Source: an uncultured Bacteroidales bacterium
Lineage (GTDB): Bacteria; Bacteroidota; Bacteroidia; Bacteroidales; Bacteroidaceae
Direction: 5' to 3'
Assembly: GCA_902787575.1 (NCBI GenBank)
Contig: CADAGX010000019.1
Location: 1 to 50,043, forward strand
DNA length: 50,043 bases
Each line of letters begins with the position of its first letter. The first letter of the stretch is position 1. Below the pieces are notes generated by a model. The model saw nothing but the letters and a program-made list of their open reading frames with translations, was not told the origin of the DNA and made no database searches. Shown here piece by piece: positions 25,034 through 32,402 of the stretch. The position numbers were made by a program, and so were the translations under genes.

Positions 25034-25135
25034 TGTCATGCGAGGCACATAAAAATGCGACGCGTCGCATGCGTTCATGCGACACGTCGCTATCGTTCAC
25101 GCCACGCGTCGCAAATGTCATTGCCACGCGTGGCA
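25034..25135. repeat. Dyad array B: five 14-base units at a 22-base step
   Basis: Units start at 25034, 25056, 25078, 25100 and 25122, exactly 22 bases apart. Those at 25056 (TGCGACGCGTCGCA) and 25122 (TGCCACGCGTGGCA) are perfect palindromes; 25078 (TGCGACACGTCGCT) and 25100 (CGCCACGCGTCGCA) are near perfect; 25034 (TGTCATGCGAGGCA) is degenerate. The spacers are eight bases and unrelated. It occupies the gap between the small peptide gene and the hexuronate operon promoter. Confidence 0.88.
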
Positions 25136-25216
25136 TTTCACAGCCTCGGCAAATCGGTTTTTCGTTTTCTCGTTATGTCGCTATTTCGTTATAACGAGAA
25201 ATCGCTAAATCCTCTT

Positions 25217-25429
25217 TCACCATTCTTCCCATTCCATGCCGCCACTGCGACGATCGGGTGTGGCGTCGTTGCCGCCGCGCTGTCGCGAGCGGGCCGGGCC
25301 ACTGCCTCCACCGCCGTAGTTGAGCGGTCCGTTTATGGAGCGAACAGTGTCGCCGCTGCCTGTCAGCAGATGCGATTCCGTATGCAGCGAAATGCTGCGC
25401 ACCGTGGGGCTCGAATATATTTTCTTCAT
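25217..25429 (-). CDS. Small peptide downstream of the GLUG adhesin
   Basis: The 70-residue peptide begins MKKIYSSPTVRSISLHTESH, has LLTGSGDT in the middle, a glycine patch (YGGGGSG) and a C-terminal Arg/Gly-rich part that ends MEWEEW. The MKK-Y-x-x-P-x-V start followed by an L-L-x-G-S segment matches a loose type of small Bacteroidales protein often found beside surface protein genes; their role is unknown to me. It begins 14 bases after the adhesin stop on the same strand, and GGAGGACACGGCC directly before its ATG is an unusually strong ribosome binding site for this genome. It has no lipobox or clear signal peptide. Confidence 0.6.
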   Translation of the reverse strand: MKKIYSSPTVRSISLHTESHLLTGSGDTVRSINGPLNYGGGGSGPARSRQRGGNDATPDRRSGGMEWEEW

Positions 25430-25443
25430 GGCCGTGTCCTCCT

Positions 25444-28400
25444 TTATTTAATGATTACTTTTCGTCCGTTGTTCACGTAGATGCCTTTGGCCGTTGGCTT
25501 GCCGCTCAGGCGCACGCCGTCCAGCGAATACCAAGTCTCGCCCTTTGTTGAGGTGTCGGGCGTGAGGCGCTGTATGGCTGTCTGATTTCCATTGCCGTCT
25601 AAGTTCAGGCGGAAGTCTTTGACGGGCGACGAAGTGTCGCCGGCCGTCAAGCCGTTGCCGAGGCGGAAGTAGGCGCGGAAGGCACCTACGGCGAAATCGC
25701 TCTCCGTCGGGTAGTAGAGTGTGCTGCCGCCGCCGAGGTAGAGGTTGGTGGCTGGCGTGGTGAAGATGGGTGTGGTGGAGTAGGTGCTGCAGAACGTGAC
25801 GTTGCCATCGTGGGTCCCTTCTTCACTGCCTTCCTCCGTTGTCTGCTCCATATAGTCAGTTTTTGCGGAGACTGTAACACCGGTGAAGACGGGGTTCACG
25901 ATGTCCGTGCCGCCTGCGTCCCACTTGACAATTATGGGGCAGCCTTCTTCGTATAAATCGGTAAATGAACCCCTGCTATCTATTATGGTAAAGAAATAGA
26001 GATACAGAAGGCCGTTCTCTATCTGTCCGCTGCGGTGGAAGCCTTCGTTATAGTATGGAGTCATATACTCGTTTTCATCAAACCAGTTTTCTTCTTGCAA
26101 TACTTTAATGGTGGCGCCATGCAGGGGACTGCTTTCGTTCTGCCGGATGTCATTCAATAAGTGGAGTCCGAAGGGCAGGCACAGCGTGTTCCACTCGCCG
26201 TCCTTATAGAGTGTGCGTCCCAGCAGCACGATGTTGGCCTGCTTGCTTTTGAGGGCTGCAATGCGGTCGGTGTTCTTGCTGCCGGCAGGCTCTGCGCTGT
26301 CGTCGTCGAGCAGCACTTCCACGCCCAGCAGTTCCTTTTCGTTCAGCTGCGACGGGTCGGCGATTACGCCGCTCAGCGGCTCCGTGCCGTCCCAGAGCGT
26401 CTGTCCGTCCTGCACTGTGAGCGTGCTGCAAACGTAGCTGTTGGCTGTGATGCGGTCGGCGGCGCTGCTGCAGCCCAGGGTGATGGCGTTGTTGCCATTG
26501 CCCGCCTTAATGCCGCCGCCGGTGCCGGTAGCCGTGACGATGCCGCCCAGAATGCTGATGTTGCCGGCGTATGGGGTGGTATAAGGGGTGTACATGCCTA
26601 TGCCGGTGTTGCCGGTGGCGGTAGCCGTGACGGTGCCGCCCAGAATGCTGATTCCGTTTTTGGCACGGAGGCCAGTGCTTGAACCCGTGCTGGTGACGCA
26701 GCCTCGGCGGATGGTGAGGGTTCCGTTGCCGGCATTTATGCCCATTCCCCCGTAGCCCGTGGCAGTGACGGAGCCACCGTTCAGTTCGATGTCTTTTTCT
26801 GCACTGATACCTGATATGTTGGATATGCATACGATGCTTCCGGTGCCGAGTTTCTGGCCGTAGATGGCGAGGGAGCCATCTGTGGCTTGAAGGGGAGAAC
26901 TGTTGTTGTACATGTCGTCGATGGTAAGCGTCGCGCCGTCGCACAAGATGATATTTACAGCCTTGTCCCGGAAGTACATAATTGAGCTAAAGGTCACATC
27001 GCTGCTCACGTAGTACCAGGCTTCATCGTTTTGGCTATTTCCGTAGTTCTTGGTGCCGCTGACAATCTCAGTGGGGGTGACGACGCTTTGCTCGTTGCCA
27101 TCGGCATCGATGTATGCGATGACGGGTCCTGTGTTCACCGTCACGGTGGCGTCGGCTGCGGGCATGGTGGCTGAGAAGGTGCCGTTGCCGTTGTCTGTGG
27201 CTCGAGTGCCGTTCACGCTAACTGTCACTGCGTATCCTTCGCCTGGTGCTTCGCCGCTGTAGCTGAGCGTGAGCTGAGCACCGCTGAAGGCGTAGGGCGT
27301 GCCGTCGATGTCGGCGCCGGTGGTGTAGGTGGCGTTGCCCGTACCCGGCAGTGTGGCCGAAGGCGAGGCGGTGCGTGTGAGGGTGACGTCGGCTGGCAGG
27401 GTGAGGGCGTAGAGTGCGCGAGCTCCGTCCACGTCGCTGGTGGCGGTGCTGGAAGCTGTGCCCACACCTACATTGGTGGCGTTTGCCACGCCAGCCACGG
27501 TGCAGGCGCTGTAGTAGTTGCGGGTAAGGATGGTGTTCTTTTCATTTAAACCGATGATGGCACCACGGCCGTTGGCGTCGGGGATGGCAGCGCCGACGGC
27601 AATACAGTCAGTGATGGTAGCGGAAGTACAACTACCCACAATGCCACCAGAAGAACCACACGTAATACCACTCTTGGTGGTTAGGGCGGCGCGGCTGATG
27701 CATCGGTTTACGTGGCCTTCATCGTTGTAGCCCACAATGCCACCGTGTTGAATGCAATCTTTTACGGCATGGATGCAGACGTCGTCAGCTACGGTGCAGT
27801 CCTCCACGGTGCCGTACAAGTAGCCTGCGATGCCACCGCTCATATCGTAACCGGTGATGCGGGTGTCGGTAATATTGACATTGCGGACGGTGCCGGAGAA
27901 GACCTTACCGAAAATGCCTTGGCGTTCATTGGCGTCATCATTGCCGCCCCTATAGATACGGATGCCGCTGATGGTATGGCCACCGCCGTCGTACGTGCCG
28001 TTGAAATAAATAGTCGTACCACCTGTGCCGATGGCAGTGTAGTTGTTCTCCGTGCTGGAGGCGTTGTTCCACGTTGTGGCGTGGGGGAAGGCGATGTCGG
28101 CCACCTGGCGGAAGTTAAGTCCGCGGGTGTTGTTGCCTCCGTTCACGTAGCTGGCCAGGCCGCGCAGGTCGTCGTGCGTCTGGATAAGGTAATTGCCGCT
28201 GCCATCCGTCTGGAAGTCGCTGAGCGTGTAGGCGAAGTCGTCATCGAGCGTGCAGAGGCTGCTGGCAGTGACAGAGCCGCCCGCGAGGCTGTTGCCTGAC
28301 AAGTCCGTGACGGTGCCGCTGAGGCCGGTGATATTGAGGGCGTCCGTGGCATCCTGCGGAATGGTGGTGCTGAAGGTGAGCACGTTGGTGCCGGAGCCCG

Positions 28401-29676
28401 CCACGTAGCTGAGGTTGCCCCAGTTGCTGGTCAGCTTGGGGGAGCTGGAGGTGACAATCTCGCTGAAAGCCACGCTGACATAGACGGTATTACCCTTGGC
28501 GTGGCGGCCGGGATTGACGCAGACCGCACTCATGGACGGTGCGGTGTTGTCGCAGAGGGCCATGCGGACGAAGAGGTCCTTGTATCCCCATGTGTCGTCG
28601 TTGTCGCCACCGGCATCGAAGCGGGTGGTGATGTAGCCGGTGCTGGCTTTGAAGATTAGGGAGCAGGCGCCCTGATAGCCCGCCTTGAACTTTTGCTGCC
28701 AGAGATGGCCGTTGGCCTGCGAGAACTCGGTGATGCTGATGCCTGCTAAGGATTCCTGCGTCTTGTTGGCGTAGTCGTAGCGGTGAGGGAAGTACTGCTT
28801 GCCTTCGGCGTTGCTGCCATCGGAAAGCTCGAAGCAGGTCTTATAGACCGAGTTTACAAGGTCGTTGACGCTCCCGCTAGGGTCGGCGCCGGTGTCGTAG
28901 GAGGCGCTGTTGTTGCCTTCGACGATCTGGATATACTGGTAGCCGTCGTCCCTCTCCTTCTCGGTGAAGCAGACGGTGGCGTAAATCTTGTAGCCGATGC
29001 TGTTGAGGTAGGTGGCATCAGCGCCCGTGGTGTTGATAAGCGTGGCGGTGCTGACGGTGGCTGCCTTCTGTGCGTAGTCGTAGCTGTCGTCGATGAGTAC
29101 GTAGCCGATGAGCGTGCCGCTGGTCTCCACCTGGCTGGTGGGCGGTGTGTAGCTGACATCCACGTACTTGCTGCTGCTGAGGTTGCTGGCGTAGTTGCCG
29201 TTACTGTCGAAATAAACCAGATTGACGATACTTTGGCTTACCTTGGCCGTACTGAAGCTGGTGCCATTGGTCATGGTGCGTGTGGCACTGCCCAGCAGGA
29301 AGCCGGCGCGGTCGGTCACCTCCAGCTTGTAGCTGCGGTTGGTGCCGCCGTTCTGATACTTGTAGGCGTTGGCAGGAGTCTTCTCCGTCACCTCCACCGT
29401 CCTGGTGTCTTCGTTGGCCGGGAAGTTCAGTTCGCCGCTTACGGCGGTGAAGTGCTGGCCCTCATAGGCTGTCAGCCCCACCGTGCGGTAGAGCACCTTC
29501 TGGTCGTAGGTCTTATCGCTACGCTTGATGGTGAACGTCGTCTTGTTGGTGCTGCCGTTGTAGCTGGCTTCGACGGTCCACGTACTTTCGGCCCATGCCT
29601 GTTGCCCCGTTGCCAGTGCCGCAATTGTCAGCACCGCGCCGAGGACTTTGTGTAGAATTCTGGTCGTTCGACTCAT
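25444..29676 (-). CDS. Giant GLUG-repeat adhesin-like surface protein
   Basis: The 1,410-residue protein has a signal peptide ending near residue 29 (GQQAWAES). An N-terminal Calx-beta-like region (30-400) is followed by an Ig-like domain (about 400-480). At about 590-720 lie GLUG-type repeats (SGGIAGYLYGTVEDC, HGGIVGYNDEGHVNRC, SGGIVGSCTSATITDC), as in bacterial adhesins. A beta-helix-like segment at about 920-1110 repeats ISILGGTVTATATG/NISILGGIVTATGTG. The C-terminus ends in the tail YSLDGVRLSGKPTAKGIYV plus NNGRKVIIK. All domains are extracellular types; there is no enzymatic motif. It probably binds host or glycan surfaces. The gene is followed by the small peptide gene. Confidence 0.82.
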   Translation of the reverse strand: MSRTTRILHKVLGAVLTIAALATGQQAWAESTWTVEASYNGSTNKTTFTIKRSDKTYDQKVLYRTVGLTAYEGQHFTAVSGELNFPANEDTRTVEVTEKTPANAYKYQNGGTNRSYKLEVTDRAGFLLGSATRTMTNGTSFSTAKVSQSIVNLVYFDSNGNYASNLSSSKYVDVSYTPPTSQVETSGTLIGYVLIDDSYDYAQKAATVSTATLINTTGADATYLNSIGYKIYATVCFTEKERDDGYQYIQIVEGNNSASYDTGADPSGSVNDLVNSVYKTCFELSDGSNAEGKQYFPHRYDYANKTQESLAGISITEFSQANGHLWQQKFKAGYQGACSLIFKASTGYITTRFDAGGDNDDTWGYKDLFVRMALCDNTAPSMSAVCVNPGRHAKGNTVYVSVAFSEIVTSSSPKLTSNWGNLSYVAGSGTNVLTFSTTIPQDATDALNITGLSGTVTDLSGNSLAGGSVTASSLCTLDDDFAYTLSDFQTDGSGNYLIQTHDDLRGLASYVNGGNNTRGLNFRQVADIAFPHATTWNNASSTENNYTAIGTGGTTIYFNGTYDGGGHTISGIRIYRGGNDDANERQGIFGKVFSGTVRNVNITDTRITGYDMSGGIAGYLYGTVEDCTVADDVCIHAVKDCIQHGGIVGYNDEGHVNRCISRAALTTKSGITCGSSGGIVGSCTSATITDCIAVGAAIPDANGRGAIIGLNEKNTILTRNYYSACTVAGVANATNVGVGTASSTATSDVDGARALYALTLPADVTLTRTASPSATLPGTGNATYTTGADIDGTPYAFSGAQLTLSYSGEAPGEGYAVTVSVNGTRATDNGNGTFSATMPAADATVTVNTGPVIAYIDADGNEQSVVTPTEIVSGTKNYGNSQNDEAWYYVSSDVTFSSIMYFRDKAVNIILCDGATLTIDDMYNNSSPLQATDGSLAIYGQKLGTGSIVCISNISGISAEKDIELNGGSVTATGYGGMGINAGNGTLTIRRGCVTSTGSSTGLRAKNGISILGGTVTATATGNTGIGMYTPYTTPYAGNISILGGIVTATGTGGGIKAGNGNNAITLGCSSAADRITANSYVCSTLTVQDGQTLWDGTEPLSGVIADPSQLNEKELLGVEVLLDDDSAEPAGSKNTDRIAALKSKQANIVLLGRTLYKDGEWNTLCLPFGLHLLNDIRQNESSPLHGATIKVLQEENWFDENEYMTPYYNEGFHRSGQIENGLLYLYFFTIIDSRGSFTDLYEEGCPIIVKWDAGGTDIVNPVFTGVTVSAKTDYMEQTTEEGSEEGTHDGNVTFCSTYSTTPIFTTPATNLYLGGGSTLYYPTESDFAVGAFRAYFRLGNGLTAGDTSSPVKDFRLNLDGNGNQTAIQRLTPDTSTKGETWYSLDGVRLSGKPTAKGIYVNNGRKVIIK

Positions 29677-29728
29677 ATCTGATACCTATTTATATATTAT
29701 TTCTGTCGATGCATAGTCTATCACGCTG

Positions 29729-29736
29729 CAAATATA
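29729..29736 (-). promoter_or_regulatory. -7 element of the GLUG adhesin gene
   Basis: CAAATATA on the plus strand reads TATATTTG on the minus strand, about 53 bases upstream of the ATG. No convincing -33 box. Confidence 0.5.
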
Positions 29737-29834
29737 CACATTTTTCGCAGAATCACTTTCGTTTTCGAGAAATGTTATCGTTTTTTGTTGCGACACAACA
29801 AATTCGTTTCTTCCCTCCTAAATTTTTTTTCGCG

Positions 29835-29938
29835 AAAAAACCTACATCCTACACTTTTTGGTACTTATTGTTTTGTTTGCCAGCTGGTTATTGGGGTGTA
29901 GGTTAGTGTGTAGGTTTTGCCAAAAGGTGTAGGTTTTG
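29835..29938. repeat. AACCTACAC-type inverted repeat cluster, copy 1
   Basis: The left part has AAAAAACCTACATCCTACAC (29836-29855) followed by TTTTTGG; the right part has GTGTAGGTTAGTGTGTAGG and CCAAAAGGTGTAGGTTTT in opposite orientation (about 29896-29936). The outer arms can pair. A second cluster of the same sequence is at 48729-48834. Confidence 0.7.
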
Positions 29939-29985
29939 TGCGAATTTTGTAATTTTCCATGGATTTTGTAGTCCCGTTTATCCAC

Positions 29986-30058
29986 GTGTCATTCCGACGA
30001 AAGGAGGAATCTTATGCACCGCGCATTGATTGAGATGCTTCCTTCGTCAGCATGACAC
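29986..30058. repeat. Imperfect palindrome with GTCATTCCGACGAAGGAGGAATC-type arms
   Basis: The left arm (29986-30013) reads GTGTCATTCCGACGAA and onward; the right arm (30032-30058) reads as its near reverse complement, ending CGTCAGCATGACAC. Palindromes built on 'GTCATTCCGA-CGAA-GGAATC' arms are a frequent interspersed type in many bacteria, Bacteroidetes included. The loop is about 18 bases. Confidence 0.7.
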
Positions 30059-30064
30059 AAGTGG

Positions 30065-30187
30065 TGTGCGCCTCGTGCTATGCGGAATTTGACAAGCAAA
30101 TTCCCTACAGAGAGAAGCGTATTTTTTAGTTGCAGTCCATCACGGGTAGGGTCTTTGCTTGTCAAAGACCGCATGGCAAGGGGCACA
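30065..30187. repeat. Nested inverted repeat with two covarying hairpins
   Basis: The left arm (30065-30108) and right arm (30146-30187) are near reverse complements over about 42 bases. Each arm holds its own hairpin: GGAATTTG/CAAATTCC (30084-30091, 30097-30104) with loop ACAAG, and GGTCTTTG/CAAAGACC (30150-30157, 30163-30170) with loop CTTGT. The stems differ at two positions on each side in a compensating way, so pairing within each arm is preserved. Confidence 0.75.
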
Positions 30188-30208
30188 TAAGAAAAAAGGA
30201 CGTTTCTT

Positions 30209-30240
30209 TTTGCTTAATCTTACTTTTCTTCTTATATTTG
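30209..30240 (+). promoter_or_regulatory. Promoter of the esterase gene
   Basis: TTTG at 30209-30212, 20 bases, TATATTTG at 30233-30240, giving a leader of about 15 bases. It supports the ATG at 30261 over the open frame starting at 30159. The 584-base gap 29677-30260 otherwise holds the three repeat elements listed and no gene. Confidence 0.75.
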
Positions 30241-30260
30241 TACCTCGTAAGGAAATATTA

Positions 30261-31415
30261 ATGAAATATCGGATAATTCTTCTTGCCGTTACGACGCTTT
30301 TGATGCCACGTGCGTTTGGTCGCGGGCTGAGCCGTGAGACGGCAGAAAGTGTGCGTGAAAAAATAATTTCGTCGTGGCGGGAACGTGTACGGCTGCAGTA
30401 CGCAGATATGATGTGGTCGGGCGACGCTTCTAAGCTGCAGGTGAGCAGCAGCGAGGCGACGATGCCTCTATGGTATGCGGTGTATGGCAACACGCCGTTC
30501 GGGCGTCGCTCGCTCTGGATTTCGCTGCATGGCGGTGGCGGCACAACGCAGGAGGTGAACAACCAGCAGTGGGAGAACCAGAAACGACTCTACAGACCCG
30601 ACGAGGGTGTGTACGTGGCGCCACGCGCTCCGTGGAACGCCTGGAATATGTGGTGCAAGCCAGAGATAGACTCGCTTTACGAGCGACTTATCGAGTGCAT
30701 GGTCTGCACGCAGGGCGTGGACCCCGACAGGGTTTTCCTAATGGGCTACTCGGCCGGCGGCGACGGCGTGTGGCGAATGGCTACGCGCATGACGGACCAC
30801 TTTGCCGCAGCTTCGATGATGGCCGGACATCCGGGTATCGTGGGACTGCGCAACCTGCTGAACCTGCCGTATATGATTTGGTGCGGCGAGCAGGACCATG
30901 CTTACAACCGTGCCAGGCTCTGTGCTGCGAAGGGTCGCGAGTTGGACAGCTTACAACGCATCGAGCCTGCCGGCTATGTGCACGAGACGCACATCGTGCC
31001 GGGCAAGGGACATTGGATGGACCGCGAGGATGCTGCAGCGCTTCGGTGGATGCAGCGATACACACGAAATCCCTATCCGAAGCACGTCATCTGGCAGCAG
31101 GAAGAGGAGGTTCGCCAGTATTTCTATTGGATAAGTGTGCCGCCCAGCGAACGACAGAAAGGCCGTCGCGTGGAGGTGCAAATCAAGGACGGTAACAGGG
31201 TGGAAATCACCGAGTGCGACTACTCGCATCTGACGCTGAACCTGAACGACCAGCTGTTGGACCTCGACCGCCGTGTGAAGGTGTTCTACCACGGGCGGCA
31301 AATCTACAGCGGTCGCGTGCAGCGCTCCGAAAGTTGCCTGCGACGGACCATGGAGGAACGGCGCGACCCGTCGTTCTGCTTCCCGGCACAGCTGACCGTG
31401 ACGATTGGAAACTGA
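30261..31415 (+). CDS. Secreted alpha/beta-hydrolase, esterase/depolymerase type
   Basis: The 384-residue protein has a signal peptide (MKYRIILLAVTTLLMPRAFG). The alpha/beta-hydrolase core has an oxyanion segment LHGGGGTTQE, the nucleophile elbow MGYSAGG with Ser164, likely Asp212 in CGEQDHAYN and His251 in GKGHWMD. The layout resembles the secreted PHB-depolymerase/feruloyl-esterase type. A beta-rich C-terminal extension of about 110 residues (from residue 275) follows the core. Because a GH95 gene is two genes downstream, removal of acetyl or feruloyl groups from plant glycans is a reasonable guess, not shown. Same-strand neighbours follow with gaps of 30 and 36 bases, so the three likely form an operon. 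Confidence 0.78.
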   Translation: MKYRIILLAVTTLLMPRAFGRGLSRETAESVREKIISSWRERVRLQYADMMWSGDASKLQVSSSEATMPLWYAVYGNTPFGRRSLWISLHGGGGTTQEVNNQQWENQKRLYRPDEGVYVAPRAPWNAWNMWCKPEIDSLYERLIECMVCTQGVDPDRVFLMGYSAGGDGVWRMATRMTDHFAAASMMAGHPGIVGLRNLLNLPYMIWCGEQDHAYNRARLCAAKGRELDSLQRIEPAGYVHETHIVPGKGHWMDREDAAALRWMQRYTRNPYPKHVIWQQEEEVRQYFYWISVPPSERQKGRRVEVQIKDGNRVEITECDYSHLTLNLNDQLLDLDRRVKVFYHGRQIYSGRVQRSESCLRRTMEERRDPSFCFPAQLTVTIGN

Positions 31416-31445
31416 AAAAACCTTACACTAAAATAAATATACACT

Positions 31446-32366
31446 ATGTCACGAACCAAAACATTACTCTTGTCTGCGCTGATTGCCACAGCTGCCACGG
31501 CGCAGAACACGTTCACCTATAGCGGTGGACGGATTAATCTGTCTGAAAATACGTTCAGCAGCAAACTTGTGAGCCGTCTGCAGGGAGTGGAGAAACAGGG
31601 CTACCAGGGCATGGACGTTTACGGGCAGACGGTTGTCAGCCTGCAGAACTCGGGCGTCGCAACGCTTTATCACTACGACGGGCAGACACTGACCAAGCTG
31701 GGCGACTCGTTTACACTGGCCAGCCACGACAAGGAAAATCACTCGAATGTGGCCTCGCTGAGCCGCAAGTTCTTTGCCGAGTCCGACCCGCTGCCGCTGC
31801 TCTACGTCAGCCAGTGCTCGAAGGGCCGATACCGCGGCATGAAGGATGTCTGCTTCGTGGAGCGGATTTTGCCCGACCAGAAACGCAGCGAGCTGGTGCA
31901 GACGATACTCTACGACGATGTGAATCATAATTTCGGCTACGCGTTGCAGTGGGTGCTGGACACCGAAAACGGATTTCTCTACGGCTACGGCAACACGGTG
32001 AACAACACCGACTCGAAGAACCGCCATCGCATCGTCAAGTTCCGCATCCCGGAAATCGGCGACTCGCTGGTGCGGCTGACAGACGCCGACCTGCTGGAGA
32101 ATTACCTTATCGAGGATACCTACGGCCTGCCGTATAATCCGATAGGGCAGGGCCTCTTTATCCGCAATGGCTTGTTGTATATGCCCACGGGCTTCGGTCG
32201 CGAGAGCGCTCCGTCGTATCTCTACGTCTGGAACCTCGCCACGCGCCAAATGCACACCGTGCTGGACTTGCGCGAAGCCACGCAGGGCGAACTGGAAGAC
32301 TGCGCCGCCTTTGGCTCGGCACTGCTCATACAGGCGCAGGGCAGCCTCTACAGACTCGATTTCTAA
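31446..32366 (+). CDS. Secreted propeller-like protein of unknown function
   Basis: The 306-residue protein starts with a signal peptide (MSRTKTLLLSALIATAATAQ). The mature part is beta-rich with blade-like lines each ending in a hydrophobic strand and a turn (VYGQTVVSLQNSG, PLLYVSQCSKG, WVLDTENGFLYGYGN, RIVKFRIPEIGDS, GLLYMPTGFG, YLYVWNLATRQ). This suggests a five- to six-bladed beta-propeller. No catalytic motif or family name is recognised. It lies between the esterase and GH95 genes and is probably cotranscribed, so it may bind or act on the same glycan. Confidence 0.65.
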   Translation: MSRTKTLLLSALIATAATAQNTFTYSGGRINLSENTFSSKLVSRLQGVEKQGYQGMDVYGQTVVSLQNSGVATLYHYDGQTLTKLGDSFTLASHDKENHSNVASLSRKFFAESDPLPLLYVSQCSKGRYRGMKDVCFVERILPDQKRSELVQTILYDDVNHNFGYALQWVLDTENGFLYGYGNTVNNTDSKNRHRIVKFRIPEIGDSLVRLTDADLLENYLIEDTYGLPYNPIGQGLFIRNGLLYMPTGFGRESAPSYLYVWNLATRQMHTVLDLREATQGELEDCAAFGSALLIQAQGSLYRLDF

Positions 32367-32402
32367 CGTAATAGACTGACTTTTTTCTTACACCGCATCG
32401 AT

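Noticed and set aside
25034-25135. CRISPR array
   Set aside because: The repeat is a 14-base dyad with eight-base spacers; CRISPR repeats are 24-40 bases with spacers of about 30. No cas genes are present.
25140-25216. Possible sixth dyad unit near 25144
   Set aside because: The sequence at the expected phase shows no symmetry; too degenerate to count.
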